A program made the position numbers and the translations under genes. Positions 27,351-33,839 of a DNA stretch of 33,839 bases are shown one piece after another. The DNA is from B10-G9 sp964627755. GTDB taxonomy: Bacteria; Chloroflexota; Anaerolineae; Anaerolineales; UBA11858. The notes below the pieces were generated by a model, which did no database searches, was not told where the DNA came from, and was given only the letters and a program-made list of their open reading frames with translations. The DNA is taken from positions 1-33,839 of the forward strand of contig CAZVIH010000048.1 of the NCBI GenBank assembly GCA_964627755.1, written 5' to 3'. Within the stretch, counting starts at the first letter, position 1. Each line of letters begins with the position of its first letter.

Positions 27351-27590
27351 TCAGCCACCCGCGACAGCGGGGATGTAGGTAATTCGGTCCCCATCATGGG
27401 CCGGGTTTTCCGGATCTGCCTGGAGATGGTTGACCATGATTACTTTCACCTCTTTGGCAGGCAGCCCCACGATTTCACGTATCTCATCCAGTGTTGTGCC
27501 TTCAGGCACTTCAAGCAGCTTGGGTTCACTGATACCCAGTTCTGGCAGATAGCGGCGCAAAGTAGCAAAAACACGAACCTCAACTTTCAT
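27351..27590 (-). CDS. MoaD/ThiS-family sulfur carrier protein with GG tail
   Basis: This 79-residue beta-grasp (ubiquitin-like) protein starts MKVEVRVFATLRRYLPE and ends DGDRITYIPAVAGG. The terminal Gly-Gly is the site that E1-like enzymes adenylate and convert to a thiocarboxylate for molybdopterin or tungstopterin dithiolene formation. It follows the tungsten enzyme gene by 9 nt, so a role in making its pterin cofactor is likely. MoeZ encoded at 29903-31057 is a candidate activator (inference). Confidence 0.9.
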   Translation of the reverse strand: MKVEVRVFATLRRYLPELGISEPKLLEVPEGTTLDEIREIVGLPAKEVKVIMVNHLQADPENPAHDGDRITYIPAVAGG

Positions 27591-27599
27591 ACGGCTGGA

Positions 27600-29357
27600 T
27601 TATTTGCCGTTTACCCAAGAGAAAACCTCATCCAGGGCTTGATCCGTTATTGTCCAGACCTCATTATGAGGAGGCAGCTGCTCGTAGCGCATGAATTCTG
27701 GTGGTCGGTCATCCTCGGCGGTAAAGCCAGCCCGGGTATTGAAATCACGTTCGATCTTAAGGATTTCCTTGCCGATCGGCACTACATCATCCCCGCTGAG
27801 ATCCAGACCGGTGACGCCGGCCACGGATTCAGCCATGCCGGCCCATCCTTCAGGAATATCCAGGATCGGGAAAGCAATGAACAAACAGTAGCCGGTGCTG
27901 TCAATGAATGCAGTCGCGGCCTGGAAAGTCAGGGAGAGTTCCGATTTACCTTCATCTGATAAAGGATCCACCTTGCCGCCAACGCTTACAATTTCTGGAG
28001 CGATGGTGTATCCGGCAGTATGGTCTGCGCCCATGGGTGAGGTTGCATAGGTAACGCCGATACCCTTTACTGCGCGGGGTTCGTAGGCGGGCATAGATTG
28101 ACCTTTTACAGTAGGCACCCTGTGAACGCCAAATGCCTTAGCGGTGGCTTCTACACCTTGACCCAGGATCCGACCCAGGGGTGACATTTTGCGGATCTCG
28201 TCAAACAAACCCAAAGCGCCTTGCTTGTCGCCAAATTCCAGTGCCCCACCATCCATGTATACTGCGATGGTGTTGCCGGCTTCAATCGTATCCAGGCCAA
28301 GATCGTTACATTGATAGGTCATCTTAGCGACATAATCAAGGTCATCGATTCCGCAGTTGGTGCCCAAAGCCCAGGCAGTCTCGTACTCCACACAGGAAAC
28401 GAAATCGTTGCCTTCTTGGTCCGGGTAAATATTTGAGCATTTGATGACACAGCCGGGATGGCAGCCGTGGCCGGTCATGCCACCTGCTCGTTTTTCCACC
28501 ATTTCGGCAACCATTTCTCCCGAGATCTTGGATGCGCCTTCAAAATAGCCGGCGCTGAAGTTCCGGGTTGGCAGGCCGCCAGCCTCGTTGAGGATATTCA
28601 TCAGCACATTGGTCCCGTAAGAGTTGAGTGCGCCCCCGGGTTTGGTGAGATCATGAGCGGTAATGGCGTCGGTTAGTTTTTTGCGGCCGGTTTTAAACAG
28701 ATCCATGTCAGCGATGTCCACGCCGGGGCCGCCTGTGTCATCCACGACCAGGGCTTTGATTCCCCGGGCTCCCATAACGGCACCGAGTCCACCCCGGCCT
28801 GCATAACGTCCGGGTTTGTTTTCAGGATCGTTGACACTGATACCAGCGTTGGATAATTTTTTCTCACCTACCGGGCCAATACCGATGATAGCGGGTTCGT
28901 TTGGGTATTTTGCCCAGAGGATTTTATCTACATCGTACATGCCTTTGCCAAGGATATTATCTGCACTCTCGAATTTAACACCGTCCTTGGTGAGAACCAG
29001 GGTGTACCACTTGCCATCCTTGGGCGCGCCTTCGATGATGACAGCGGCCAGGCCCAGTTTAGCGATTTTCTGGGAGCTCAGGCCGCCGGCATTGGATTCC
29101 TTGATGCCGCCTGTAAGCGGGCTTTTCCCGCCAAAAGAGGTCCTGCCGCTGCTGGGAGCAGCCGGAGTTCCAGATACCCATCCGGGAGCGATTACGAGCT
29201 TGTTGCTGGGACCCAGAGGATGGCAGGTCGGTTCAACTTCTTCAGCGACAATGGCTGATGTCAAACCTCTACCGGCCCATTTGGCCCATTTGCTGGGAAC
29301 CTTTTCATATTTATATGAAAGGTCAGTCATATTGATCCTCAAGATTTGTTTTGCCAT
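27600..29357 (-). CDS. aldehyde ferredoxin oxidoreductase (tungsten enzyme)
   Basis: The 585-residue AOR-family enzyme is expected to interconvert aldehydes and carboxylic acids using ferredoxin and a tungsto-bispterin. The N-terminal domain (LRINMTDLSYKYEKVP, then GRGLTSAI) and the pterin-binding part (SGRTSFGGKSPLTGG; AGRGGLGAVMGARGIKA) are typical. The 4Fe-4S ligands are GCHPGCVIKC (about residues 297-305; CxxxCxxxC spacing instead of the CxxC of Pyrococcus AOR) plus Cys near 489 in DSTGYCLF. GGGAGGG precedes ATG 29357. Flanked by two beta-grasp genes in one operon. The exact substrate and the metal (W or Mo) cannot be told. Confidence 0.93.
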   Translation of the reverse strand: MAKQILRINMTDLSYKYEKVPSKWAKWAGRGLTSAIVAEEVEPTCHPLGPSNKLVIAPGWVSGTPAAPSSGRTSFGGKSPLTGGIKESNAGGLSSQKIAKLGLAAVIIEGAPKDGKWYTLVLTKDGVKFESADNILGKGMYDVDKILWAKYPNEPAIIGIGPVGEKKLSNAGISVNDPENKPGRYAGRGGLGAVMGARGIKALVVDDTGGPGVDIADMDLFKTGRKKLTDAITAHDLTKPGGALNSYGTNVLMNILNEAGGLPTRNFSAGYFEGASKISGEMVAEMVEKRAGGMTGHGCHPGCVIKCSNIYPDQEGNDFVSCVEYETAWALGTNCGIDDLDYVAKMTYQCNDLGLDTIEAGNTIAVYMDGGALEFGDKQGALGLFDEIRKMSPLGRILGQGVEATAKAFGVHRVPTVKGQSMPAYEPRAVKGIGVTYATSPMGADHTAGYTIAPEIVSVGGKVDPLSDEGKSELSLTFQAATAFIDSTGYCLFIAFPILDIPEGWAGMAESVAGVTGLDLSGDDVVPIGKEILKIERDFNTRAGFTAEDDRPPEFMRYEQLPPHNEVWTITDQALDEVFSWVNGK

Positions 29358-29373
29358 TTTCCCTCCCTTGGAA

Positions 29374-29748
29374 TTATTCCTGTGAATTAGGTTGATTAAT
29401 ATTCCGGTAAGTGTTTTTCATCGGCCCGTGTTCCGCCATGGCGGTTTGAAGCGCGTCGGATATGTGAATGCCATGCCGGTATTGGTAAGGCCACATGTGA
29501 TGGGTTGAAAAAATACCTACATGATCTCCATTCTCAAGCAGGTCGCTTTTTGAGGCGTATAGCCCGGGAACATCATGGAGAACGGAATTGATAAAAAGAT
29601 ACCCCCGCTCATCTTCCGGCAAGGAAATTTTACAAAGCAGATCATCGATCGACGCGCCATCTGGTAGATCCAAATCCACTGTGGCGATGTGTTTGCCCGC
29701 CCCGTAGCGTGCGATATCTCCGTAAAGGGTTACATTTATATTTGGCAT
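29374..29748 (-). CDS. MoaD-like beta-grasp protein without GG tail, with C-terminal extension
   Basis: The 124-residue protein leads the AOR operon. Residues 1-80 have the MoaD pattern: INVTLYGDIARYGAG, then DLDLPDGASIDDLLCKI, then YLFINSVLHDVPG and LLENGDHVGIFS. Where a carrier would end in GG, this one continues with THHMWPYQYRHGIHIS and about 25 further residues, so it cannot be used as a sulfur donor in the ordinary way unless processed. It may instead be a structural subunit or chaperone of the AOR. The AOR start follows in 16 nt. No clear ribosome site before its ATG. Confidence 0.75.
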   Translation of the reverse strand: MPNINVTLYGDIARYGAGKHIATVDLDLPDGASIDDLLCKISLPEDERGYLFINSVLHDVPGLYASKSDLLENGDHVGIFSTHHMWPYQYRHGIHISDALQTAMAEHGPMKNTYRNINQPNSQE

Positions 29749-29786
29749 CGATGAGGTTGGATGTGTCCCGGTAGCTGTACATTATT

Positions 29787-29815
29787 AGTGTAACATTAAT
29801 AAAGCAGTGATTCAA
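29787..29815 (-). promoter_or_regulatory. promoter of the AOR operon
   Basis: On the minus strand TTGAAT (29815-29810), 17 nt, TACACT (29792-29787). The transcript would start about 30 nt before the first ATG. Confidence 0.6.
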
Positions 29816-29850
29816 TTATTTTTAGCAATTTTGTAATTAAGGTTAAAAGA

Positions 29851-29877
29851 ACCAGCCTTCCGATCTGGAAGGCTGGT
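29851..29877 (-). terminator. terminator of the cysM-mec-cysO-moeZ operon
   Basis: Perfect 11-bp stem ACCAGCCTTCC / GGAAGGCTGGT with a 5-nt loop, followed on the minus strand by TCTTTTAACC. It begins 25 nt after the moeZ stop. Confidence 0.85.
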
Positions 29878-29902
29878 GAGGCATTATTTGCAGCAGGATT
29901 GA

Positions 29903-31057
29903 TCAGTATACAGGAAGGCTGGGATCCACTTCACGGGCCCAGGCATTAATTCCTCCTTTCAGGTTTTTGACTTTCTTAAAACCTGCGCTGGCAAGGATTT
30001 CCAGGGCTCTGGTTGAGCGTGTACCAGATTTGCAGAAGATCACCAGATCCTCGGCGCTGTCCAGTTCGTTCATACGGGCAGCGAATTGGCCCAGCGGGAT
30101 CAATTCAGATCCCTCCAGATTGGAAATCTCCCTCTCGTGAGATTCCCTGACGTCGATCAGGTGGAGATGGGGATTTTCCTTTAGGCGGGAGGAAAGCTGG
30201 GCAGCTGTGATGTCCCATTCATCACCGGCTGACCCTTCGTCATGGTCATGGGCCGACATGCCACAAAAGGCTTCATAATCGATCAATCCTGTTATTTCCG
30301 GGTGCTCTCCACATACTTTACATTCAGGGTTTTTCTGTAATTGAACCGTCTGGAATGAAAGATCCAGGGCATCGTAAAGCAGCAGTCTGCCAACAAGAGT
30401 TTCACCAATCCCAAGAATGATCTTAAGGGTTTCAGTAGCCTGGATACTGCCGATGGTTCCTGGTAGTACCCCCAGAACACCGCCTTCTGCGCAGGATGGC
30501 ACCAACCCGGGCGGTGGTGGCTCAGGGAAAAGGCAGCGGTAGCAGGGACCTTCTTGTGCGTCAAAGACGCTGGCCTGGCCGTCAAATCGAAAAATGGAAC
30601 CATAGACATTGGGTTTTCCGGTTAGAACACACAAGTCATTGATCAGGTAGCGGGTGGGGAAGTTGTCGGTCCCGTCAACAATGATGTCATAAGGTTCAGC
30701 GATTCGGAAGGCATTTTCGGAGTTGATGACTTCGTTATAAACATCGATCTGTATTTCCGGATTGAGATCCAACATCCGGGTCCGGGCGGAGTCAACTTTT
30801 AAATCTCCCAACCGCGATTCGCCGTGGATGATCTGGCGCTGCAGGTTGGAAAAATCTACCACGTCATAGTCAACCAATCCAATCCGGCCTACACCGGCAG
30901 CTGCCAGGTATAAGGCAACTGGGGATCCCAAACCGCCAGTCCCTACTATGAGAACGGAGGCGGCCTTTATTTTTTTCTGACCTTCCAGGCCAACATCAGG
31001 GATCAATAGATGTCTGGAATAACGAAGGATTTCCTTGTGCGAAAGTTCAGGGAGCAT
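29903..31057 (-). CDS. moeZ: MoeZ: E1-like adenylyltransferase with rhodanese domain
   Basis: The enzyme (384 aa) adenylates the GG end of small carrier proteins and transfers sulfur to make a thiocarboxylate. ThiF/MoeB part: GTGGLGSP (39-46), Asp131 in DGTDNFPTR, Cys189 in VPSCAEGG, zinc cysteines C172/C175 and C246/C249. A linker rich in His and Asp (270-280) leads to the rhodanese domain with HLIDVRESHE and active-site Cys342 in FCKSGTRS. AGGAGGG precedes ATG 31057. It is the last gene of the operon after cysO, so CysO is its likely substrate; it may also serve the GG-tailed carrier of the AOR operon. Confidence 0.93.
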   Translation of the reverse strand: MLPELSHKEILRYSRHLLIPDVGLEGQKKIKAASVLIVGTGGLGSPVALYLAAAGVGRIGLVDYDVVDFSNLQRQIIHGESRLGDLKVDSARTRMLDLNPEIQIDVYNEVINSENAFRIAEPYDIIVDGTDNFPTRYLINDLCVLTGKPNVYGSIFRFDGQASVFDAQEGPCYRCLFPEPPPPGLVPSCAEGGVLGVLPGTIGSIQATETLKIILGIGETLVGRLLLYDALDLSFQTVQLQKNPECKVCGEHPEITGLIDYEAFCGMSAHDHDEGSAGDEWDITAAQLSSRLKENPHLHLIDVRESHEREISNLEGSELIPLGQFAARMNELDSAEDLVIFCKSGTRSTRALEILASAGFKKVKNLKGGINAWAREVDPSLPVY

Positions 31058-31074
31058 AATCCCTCCTGCGGTTT

Positions 31075-31347
31075 TTATCCTCCAGCGATGGAGGGAATGA
31101 TCATCAGGGTATCCCCGTCTGATAATGGGGTTTTTAGTCCCTCCAGCTGATTAACATTATCCTCACCGAGGAATAAATTGACAAATGGTCTTAATTTGCC
31201 CTCATCATTAAAGAGGTGTTTCCTTAACATTGGATACGCTGCAACAGCTCCCTCGAGTACATCTTCCACGATCTTGCCAGGAAGAGTGAGAGTGCTTTGC
31301 CCATCTGCATAGGGCCGTAAGGGTGTAGGAATTTTAAGTGTTGGCAT
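31075..31347 (-). CDS. cysO: CysO-like sulfur carrier protein with GG tail
   Basis: The 90-residue beta-grasp protein begins MPTLKIPTPLRPYADG, has FVNLFLGEDNVNQLEGL in the middle and ends MIIPSIAGG. This matches CysO of Mycobacterium tuberculosis, whose thiocarboxylate gives sulfide to CysM. Neighbours fit: JAMM peptidase and CysM upstream, the activating MoeZ 17 nt downstream. AGAGG precedes ATG 31347. Confidence 0.92.
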   Translation of the reverse strand: MPTLKIPTPLRPYADGQSTLTLPGKIVEDVLEGAVAAYPMLRKHLFNDEGKLRPFVNLFLGEDNVNQLEGLKTPLSDGDTLMIIPSIAGG

Positions 31348-31380
31348 ATTTCCTCTACTGATAATTATTATAAACTCGCT

Positions 31381-31422
31381 TCAATGATCGGCTGGGCAGT
31401 CTTCCCAACCAATCTGCTGCAT
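31381..31422 (-). CDS. possible 13-residue microprotein between mec and cysO
   Basis: An open frame MQQIGWEDCPADH starts 4 nt after the mec stop and ends before cysO, filling half of the only long gap in the operon. It contains one Cys. No ribosome site other than the preceding stop context is visible, so it would rely on translational coupling. Very tentative. Confidence 0.2.
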   Translation of the reverse strand: MQQIGWEDCPADH

Positions 31423-31426
31423 GCTT

Positions 31427-31861
31427 TTAGCGATTTGTGCTAACTTGAATCAATTCTTCAGAAAAACTTTCCCGATTGTCTTCCAATCTCCAACAGCGGC
31501 TTCCTGCTGCGTTGGCCTCATTCACGCTGGTAATTAAGTAGGAATACCAGGGAATGGCGAATTCCCGGTCGTATTCAGAAGGAAGATTTGGATGATCCGG
31601 GTGAGAGTGGAAGATTCCCAGGATGGATGAATCTTGCCGGGCAGCTTCTTCTTCGGCTCTCAGCATATCTTCAGCTGTGATCAGGTAGCGGTTGTGTTGG
31701 CTGGATTCTTCCCTTTTATTATCCAGGAACAGCAGGCTTTTAACCGTTCGGATACCCTTTTCTTCATCTCCCAGCATCAATCCTGCGCCTTCATTGGGAT
31801 AGGCATTTTCACCGTGAGTTTGGATCAGATCAAGGAGGTCTGAGTGGATTTCGATTTTCAT
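31427..31861 (-). CDS. mec: Mec-like JAMM metallopeptidase (CysO-cysteine peptidase)
   Basis: The 144-residue MPN/JAMM protein has the full zinc motif: Glu24 (NEGAGLMLG), His85 and His87 (FHSHPDHPNL), Ser95 and Asp98 (SEYD). By analogy with M. tuberculosis Mec it should hydrolyse the CysO-cysteine adduct and release free cysteine. ATG 31861 overlaps the cysM stop (ATGA) and has GGAGG just upstream; an ATG four codons earlier would place that GGAGG inside the gene and is less likely. Confidence 0.93.
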   Translation of the reverse strand: MKIEIHSDLLDLIQTHGENAYPNEGAGLMLGDEEKGIRTVKSLLFLDNKREESSQHNRYLITAEDMLRAEEEAARQDSSILGIFHSHPDHPNLPSEYDREFAIPWYSYLITSVNEANAAGSRCWRLEDNRESFSEELIQVSTNR

Positions 31862-32802
31862 GAATTCCTCCATAATTCTTCATCGCTAAGATATTTAAAT
31901 CCGGCGTCTGGAAAGACAGTTACCACCACTCCCTGGTCTAGCTCATTAGCAATCTGGCGGGCGGCTACGGCTGCCGCCCCGGAGGAAATTCCGATAAAAT
32001 AACCCTCTTCCCGGGCCAAGCAGCGCACCATGTCATAAGCGTCCTCGGTCCTGATGGGTATGATGCGATCAGCTGCGGCTGGATCATATATGCCTGGTTG
32101 AATGGAGGATGGCAGGTGTTTTAATCCTTCCAAACCGTTAAAAGGAGAATCCGGCTGGACGCCGATAACCTGAACATCAGGATAATTGTCTTGCATGTAG
32201 CGGGAAACACCGGTCAGGGTGCCGGTTGTGCCCATACCCAATACAACATGGGTAACCCGACCAGCTGTTTGTTCGATGATCTCTGGGCCGGTGCTGCGGT
32301 AATGGGATTCCCAATTGGCCGGATTATCGTACTGATTGGCGTAATAATACAACTCGGGATGATCCAGGGCCATTTGTTGGGCTATCTGGATGGCGCCGTC
32401 GGATCCCTCGAGAGGATCGGTCAGCACCAGCTCAGCTCCTAGGGCACCCATGATCTTTATCCGTTCGGGGCTGGCATTGGACGGTATAGCCAGGGTGATG
32501 GGGATGCCCAAGGCGGCACCGAAAGTTGCATAAGCTATGCCCATATTGCCAGAAGTGGAATCCAATAGATGCATTCCCGGTAAGATCCATCCTTGGTGGA
32601 GGGCATTTTGAATGATGCCCCAGGCCGGTCGGTCCTTCACAGAGCCGCTTGGGTTAAACCACTCTGCCTTGGCAAATACCTGGACCTTGCTGTCTCTCCT
32701 GTCTGAGAGAGTGATCAGGGGCAGAAGGGGAGTGTTGCCCACCAGGGAGGGCATGCCTTCTTCAAGCGATATTCTTTTTAGATACGGTACTAAATCCTGC
32801 AT
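31858..32802 (-). CDS. cysM: cysteine synthase CysM, thiocarboxylate-dependent type
   Basis: The PLP enzyme (314 aa) has Schiff-base Lys56 in PSGSVKDRPA, substrate loop LDSTSGNMGIAYA, phosphate loop GMGTTGTLTG and C-terminal GISSGAAAV. Linkage to cysO and mec suggests that it uses O-phosphoserine and CysO-thiocarboxylate, as CysM of M. tuberculosis does, rather than acetylserine and sulfide. The segment NGLEGLKHLPSSIQPGIYD is placed where that enzyme has its phosphoserine-recognition loop. First gene of the operon, preceded by a leader of about 190 nt. Confidence 0.92.
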   Translation of the reverse strand: MQDLVPYLKRISLEEGMPSLVGNTPLLPLITLSDRRDSKVQVFAKAEWFNPSGSVKDRPAWGIIQNALHQGWILPGMHLLDSTSGNMGIAYATFGAALGIPITLAIPSNASPERIKIMGALGAELVLTDPLEGSDGAIQIAQQMALDHPELYYYANQYDNPANWESHYRSTGPEIIEQTAGRVTHVVLGMGTTGTLTGVSRYMQDNYPDVQVIGVQPDSPFNGLEGLKHLPSSIQPGIYDPAAADRIIPIRTEDAYDMVRCLAREEGYFIGISSGAAAVAARQIANELDQGVVVTVFPDAGFKYLSDEELWRNS

Positions 32803-32826
32803 ACGTCTTCCTTATTTAAAAGTAAA

Positions 32827-32938
32827 AACTGATCAGCATGGCCTAATAAGCCATGAAATTTCGGAGGCTTGCGGAAATCGTGCTGCCGCCCGAAATTGAT
32901 AGATCAGTTGGTTTCGGAAGCAGTTTTACGATTCCCGC
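32827..32938 (-). ncRNA. structured 5' leader of the cysM operon, two competing folds
   Basis: Read on the minus strand. Fold 1: GCGGGAATCGT (32938-32928) with ACGATTTCCGC (32881-32871), 11 bp with one G-U, enclosing CTGC/GCAG and CCGAAA/TTTCGG. Fold 2: AACTGATC (32909-32902) with GATCAGTT (32834-32827) closing a junction with ATTTCGG/CCGAAAT (32896-32890 and 32864-32858), GCGG/CCGC and CATGGC/GCCATG. Fold 2 ends in TTTTACTTTT, 25 nt before the start codon. The folds share bases and exclude each other, as in attenuators and riboswitches. I recognise no known class (not T-box, not SAM). Confidence 0.5.
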
Positions 32939-32999
32939 TGTATACAGGAGCACTTGAGTATCATAAATCAACTCAATTATTATGAATATTATGATAGAT

Positions 33000-33027
33000 A
33001 TTGTAATATATTATATTTTGTTGTCAA
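33000..33027 (-). promoter_or_regulatory. promoter of the cysM operon
   Basis: On the minus strand a perfect TTGACA (33027-33022), 16 nt, TACAAT (33005-33000). Start of transcription near 32993 would give a leader of about 190 nt. Confidence 0.65.
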
Positions 33028-33051
33028 TCCGCTTTCAGACTATTACTGATT

Positions 33052-33155
33052 GAATCCCTCTTTGGATGGGTCAGCCGCAGGGATTCTTACCTGGCATCCC
33101 GGGCAGATCACTTACAAGGATTGGTTGGGGTAAGGTAATGCCTGCAGAGGGAATC
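33052..33155 (+). promoter_or_regulatory. possible structured leader of the ZIP transporter gene
   Basis: GAATCCCTCT (33052-33061) can pair with AGAGGGAATC (33146-33155) with one A-A mismatch, closing a domain that contains GGATG/CATCC (33064-33068, 33095-33099) and CTTAC/GTAAG (33086-33090, 33130-33134). No known riboswitch consensus was recognised. The rest of 33156-33246 shows only the ribosome site. Confidence 0.35.
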
Positions 33156-33246
33156 TAAGGGTGAGTACCTAATTGAAAGAATATCTAATGGGAAATAGGC
33201 ATTTATTCTTTTTTAGCAGGAAAATTGTTTTATAGGAGCATGGAAT

Positions 33247-33839
33247 ATGGACTGGTTTGAACGAATTTTTCTAACCATTGCTGGCAGCAGCCCTATTTGG
33301 CAGGGAGTTGTTGGAGGGATTTTTATTACAATAATGAACACGCTGGGTGCTTTAGCAGTACTGGTTTGGAGAAAACCCTCCCAAAAAATCCTGGATGGAG
33401 CGCTGGGTTTTGCGGCTGGAGTGATGCTGGCGGCCAGCTTCACCAGCCTTATCCTTCCCGGCGTTGAATACGGCGGCATTATTCCGGTGTTGATCGGTAT
33501 GGTATTTGGAGTATTAATTCTCATCGCGGGAGATCGTTTTGTGCCTCATTTTCATCCGGGCCGGGGACATGAAGGTCCGGAAACCAAGCGAATCCGGGCA
33601 GTCTGGTTGTTCATCCTTGCAATCACACTCCACAACATGCCGGAGGGACTGGCAGTGGGAGTTGCTTTTGGATCGGGTAATTTATCGGATGCCCTTCCAT
33701 TAATGCTGGCCATTGGCATTCAAAATATCCCCGAGGGCTTGGCAGTTGCAGTGGCGGCACTCAATGCTGGAATGGGGACTTATTTTTATGCTGGTTTGGT
33801 TGGAATAAGGGCAGGATTGATCGAAATTCCACTCACGAT
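33247..33839 (+). CDS. ZIP-family metal transporter, cut by the window end
   Basis: The frame is open from ATG 33247 to the last base (197 codons visible). TAGGAG lies 8 nt upstream. The translation shows several membrane helices, a short His-containing cytoplasmic loop (VPHFHPGRGHEG) and the two ZIP metal-site helices with LHNMPEGLAVGV and IQNIPEGLAVAV. ZIP proteins bring zinc, iron or manganese into the cytoplasm (ZupT type). The C-terminal helices are beyond the window. Confidence 0.92.
   Translation, partial: MDWFERIFLTIAGSSPIWQGVVGGIFITIMNTLGALAVLVWRKPSQKILDGALGFAAGVMLAASFTSLILPGVEYGGIIPVLIGMVFGVLILIAGDRFVPHFHPGRGHEGPETKRIRAVWLFILAITLHNMPEGLAVGVAFGSGNLSDALPLMLAIGIQNIPEGLAVAVAALNAGMGTYFYAGLVGIRAGLIEIPLT

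Noticed and set aside
27330..27959. 209-codon plus-strand frame
   Set aside because: Antisense to the MoaD-like and AOR genes, both with clear family motifs.
32827..32938. T-box or SAM riboswitch upstream of cysM
   Set aside because: No T-box sequence (AGGGTGGNACCGCG) and no SAM-I core were found; it is kept only as an unclassified structured leader.

Overview
The window looks like chromosomal DNA of an anaerobic bacterium, most likely a Chloroflexota of the Anaerolineae type. That placement is an inference from the flavour of the 16S fragment and from the gene set (single-chain pyruvate:ferredoxin oxidoreductase, tungsten aldehyde oxidoreductase, stand-alone methylmalonyl-CoA mutase catalytic chain, MoeZ/CysO/Mec/CysM cluster). 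The 16S fragment was not aligned to anything.

Layout. 1-4665: an rRNA operon entering from the left (3' part of 16S, tRNA-Ile(GAT), tRNA-Ala(TGC), 23S, 5S, terminator); the long processing stem that brackets 23S can be read directly. 4749-9613 (+): a membrane histidine kinase and its OmpR-type regulator, a small unknown protein overlapping a protein with a T2SS-E-like N-terminus and a Usp-like C-terminus, and a TSUP transporter. 9798-18416 (-): PFOR, DNA polymerase IV with TerC, and a large FAD/Fe-S 2-hydroxyacid dehydrogenase. 18501-20861 (+): methylmalonyl-CoA mutase, XseB and a DUF212 membrane protein; a phosphoribosyltransferase-like gene converges on them.

21451-24489 is the accessory region and the most unusual part. 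An IS200-like Y1 transposase of the RAYT type sits inside its own repeat family. Three head-to-tail units are visible, all reading on the minus strand: a 27-bp minisatellite, a palindrome with a left-end block, then RAYT (or only its last codons), a REP-like hairpin, and a conserved tail. The outer two units keep only the 3' end of the gene and look like internally deleted, MITE-like derivatives. A complete IS256-family element (1352 bp, imperfect 30-bp inverted repeats, 8-bp target duplication TATTTTTC) has inserted at the junction between two units. A fourth isolated hairpin lies after a small hypothetical gene, at the same 12-nt distance from the stop codon as the one after RAYT.

24880-26340 (+): a slipin/stomatin gene followed closely by a hexulose-6-phosphate-synthase-like (OMPDC superfamily) gene. 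26485-33030 (-): a PsbP/DcrB-like hypothetical protein; an aldehyde ferredoxin oxidoreductase operon with two beta-grasp proteins, one ending in GG and one whose GG tail is replaced by an extension; and the operon cysM-mec-cysO-moeZ, which together would make cysteine by the protein-thiocarboxylate route known from Mycobacterium tuberculosis. The cysM operon has a roughly 190-nt leader whose sequence can form two competing structures. The window ends inside a ZIP-family metal transporter (+), also preceded by a possibly structured leader.
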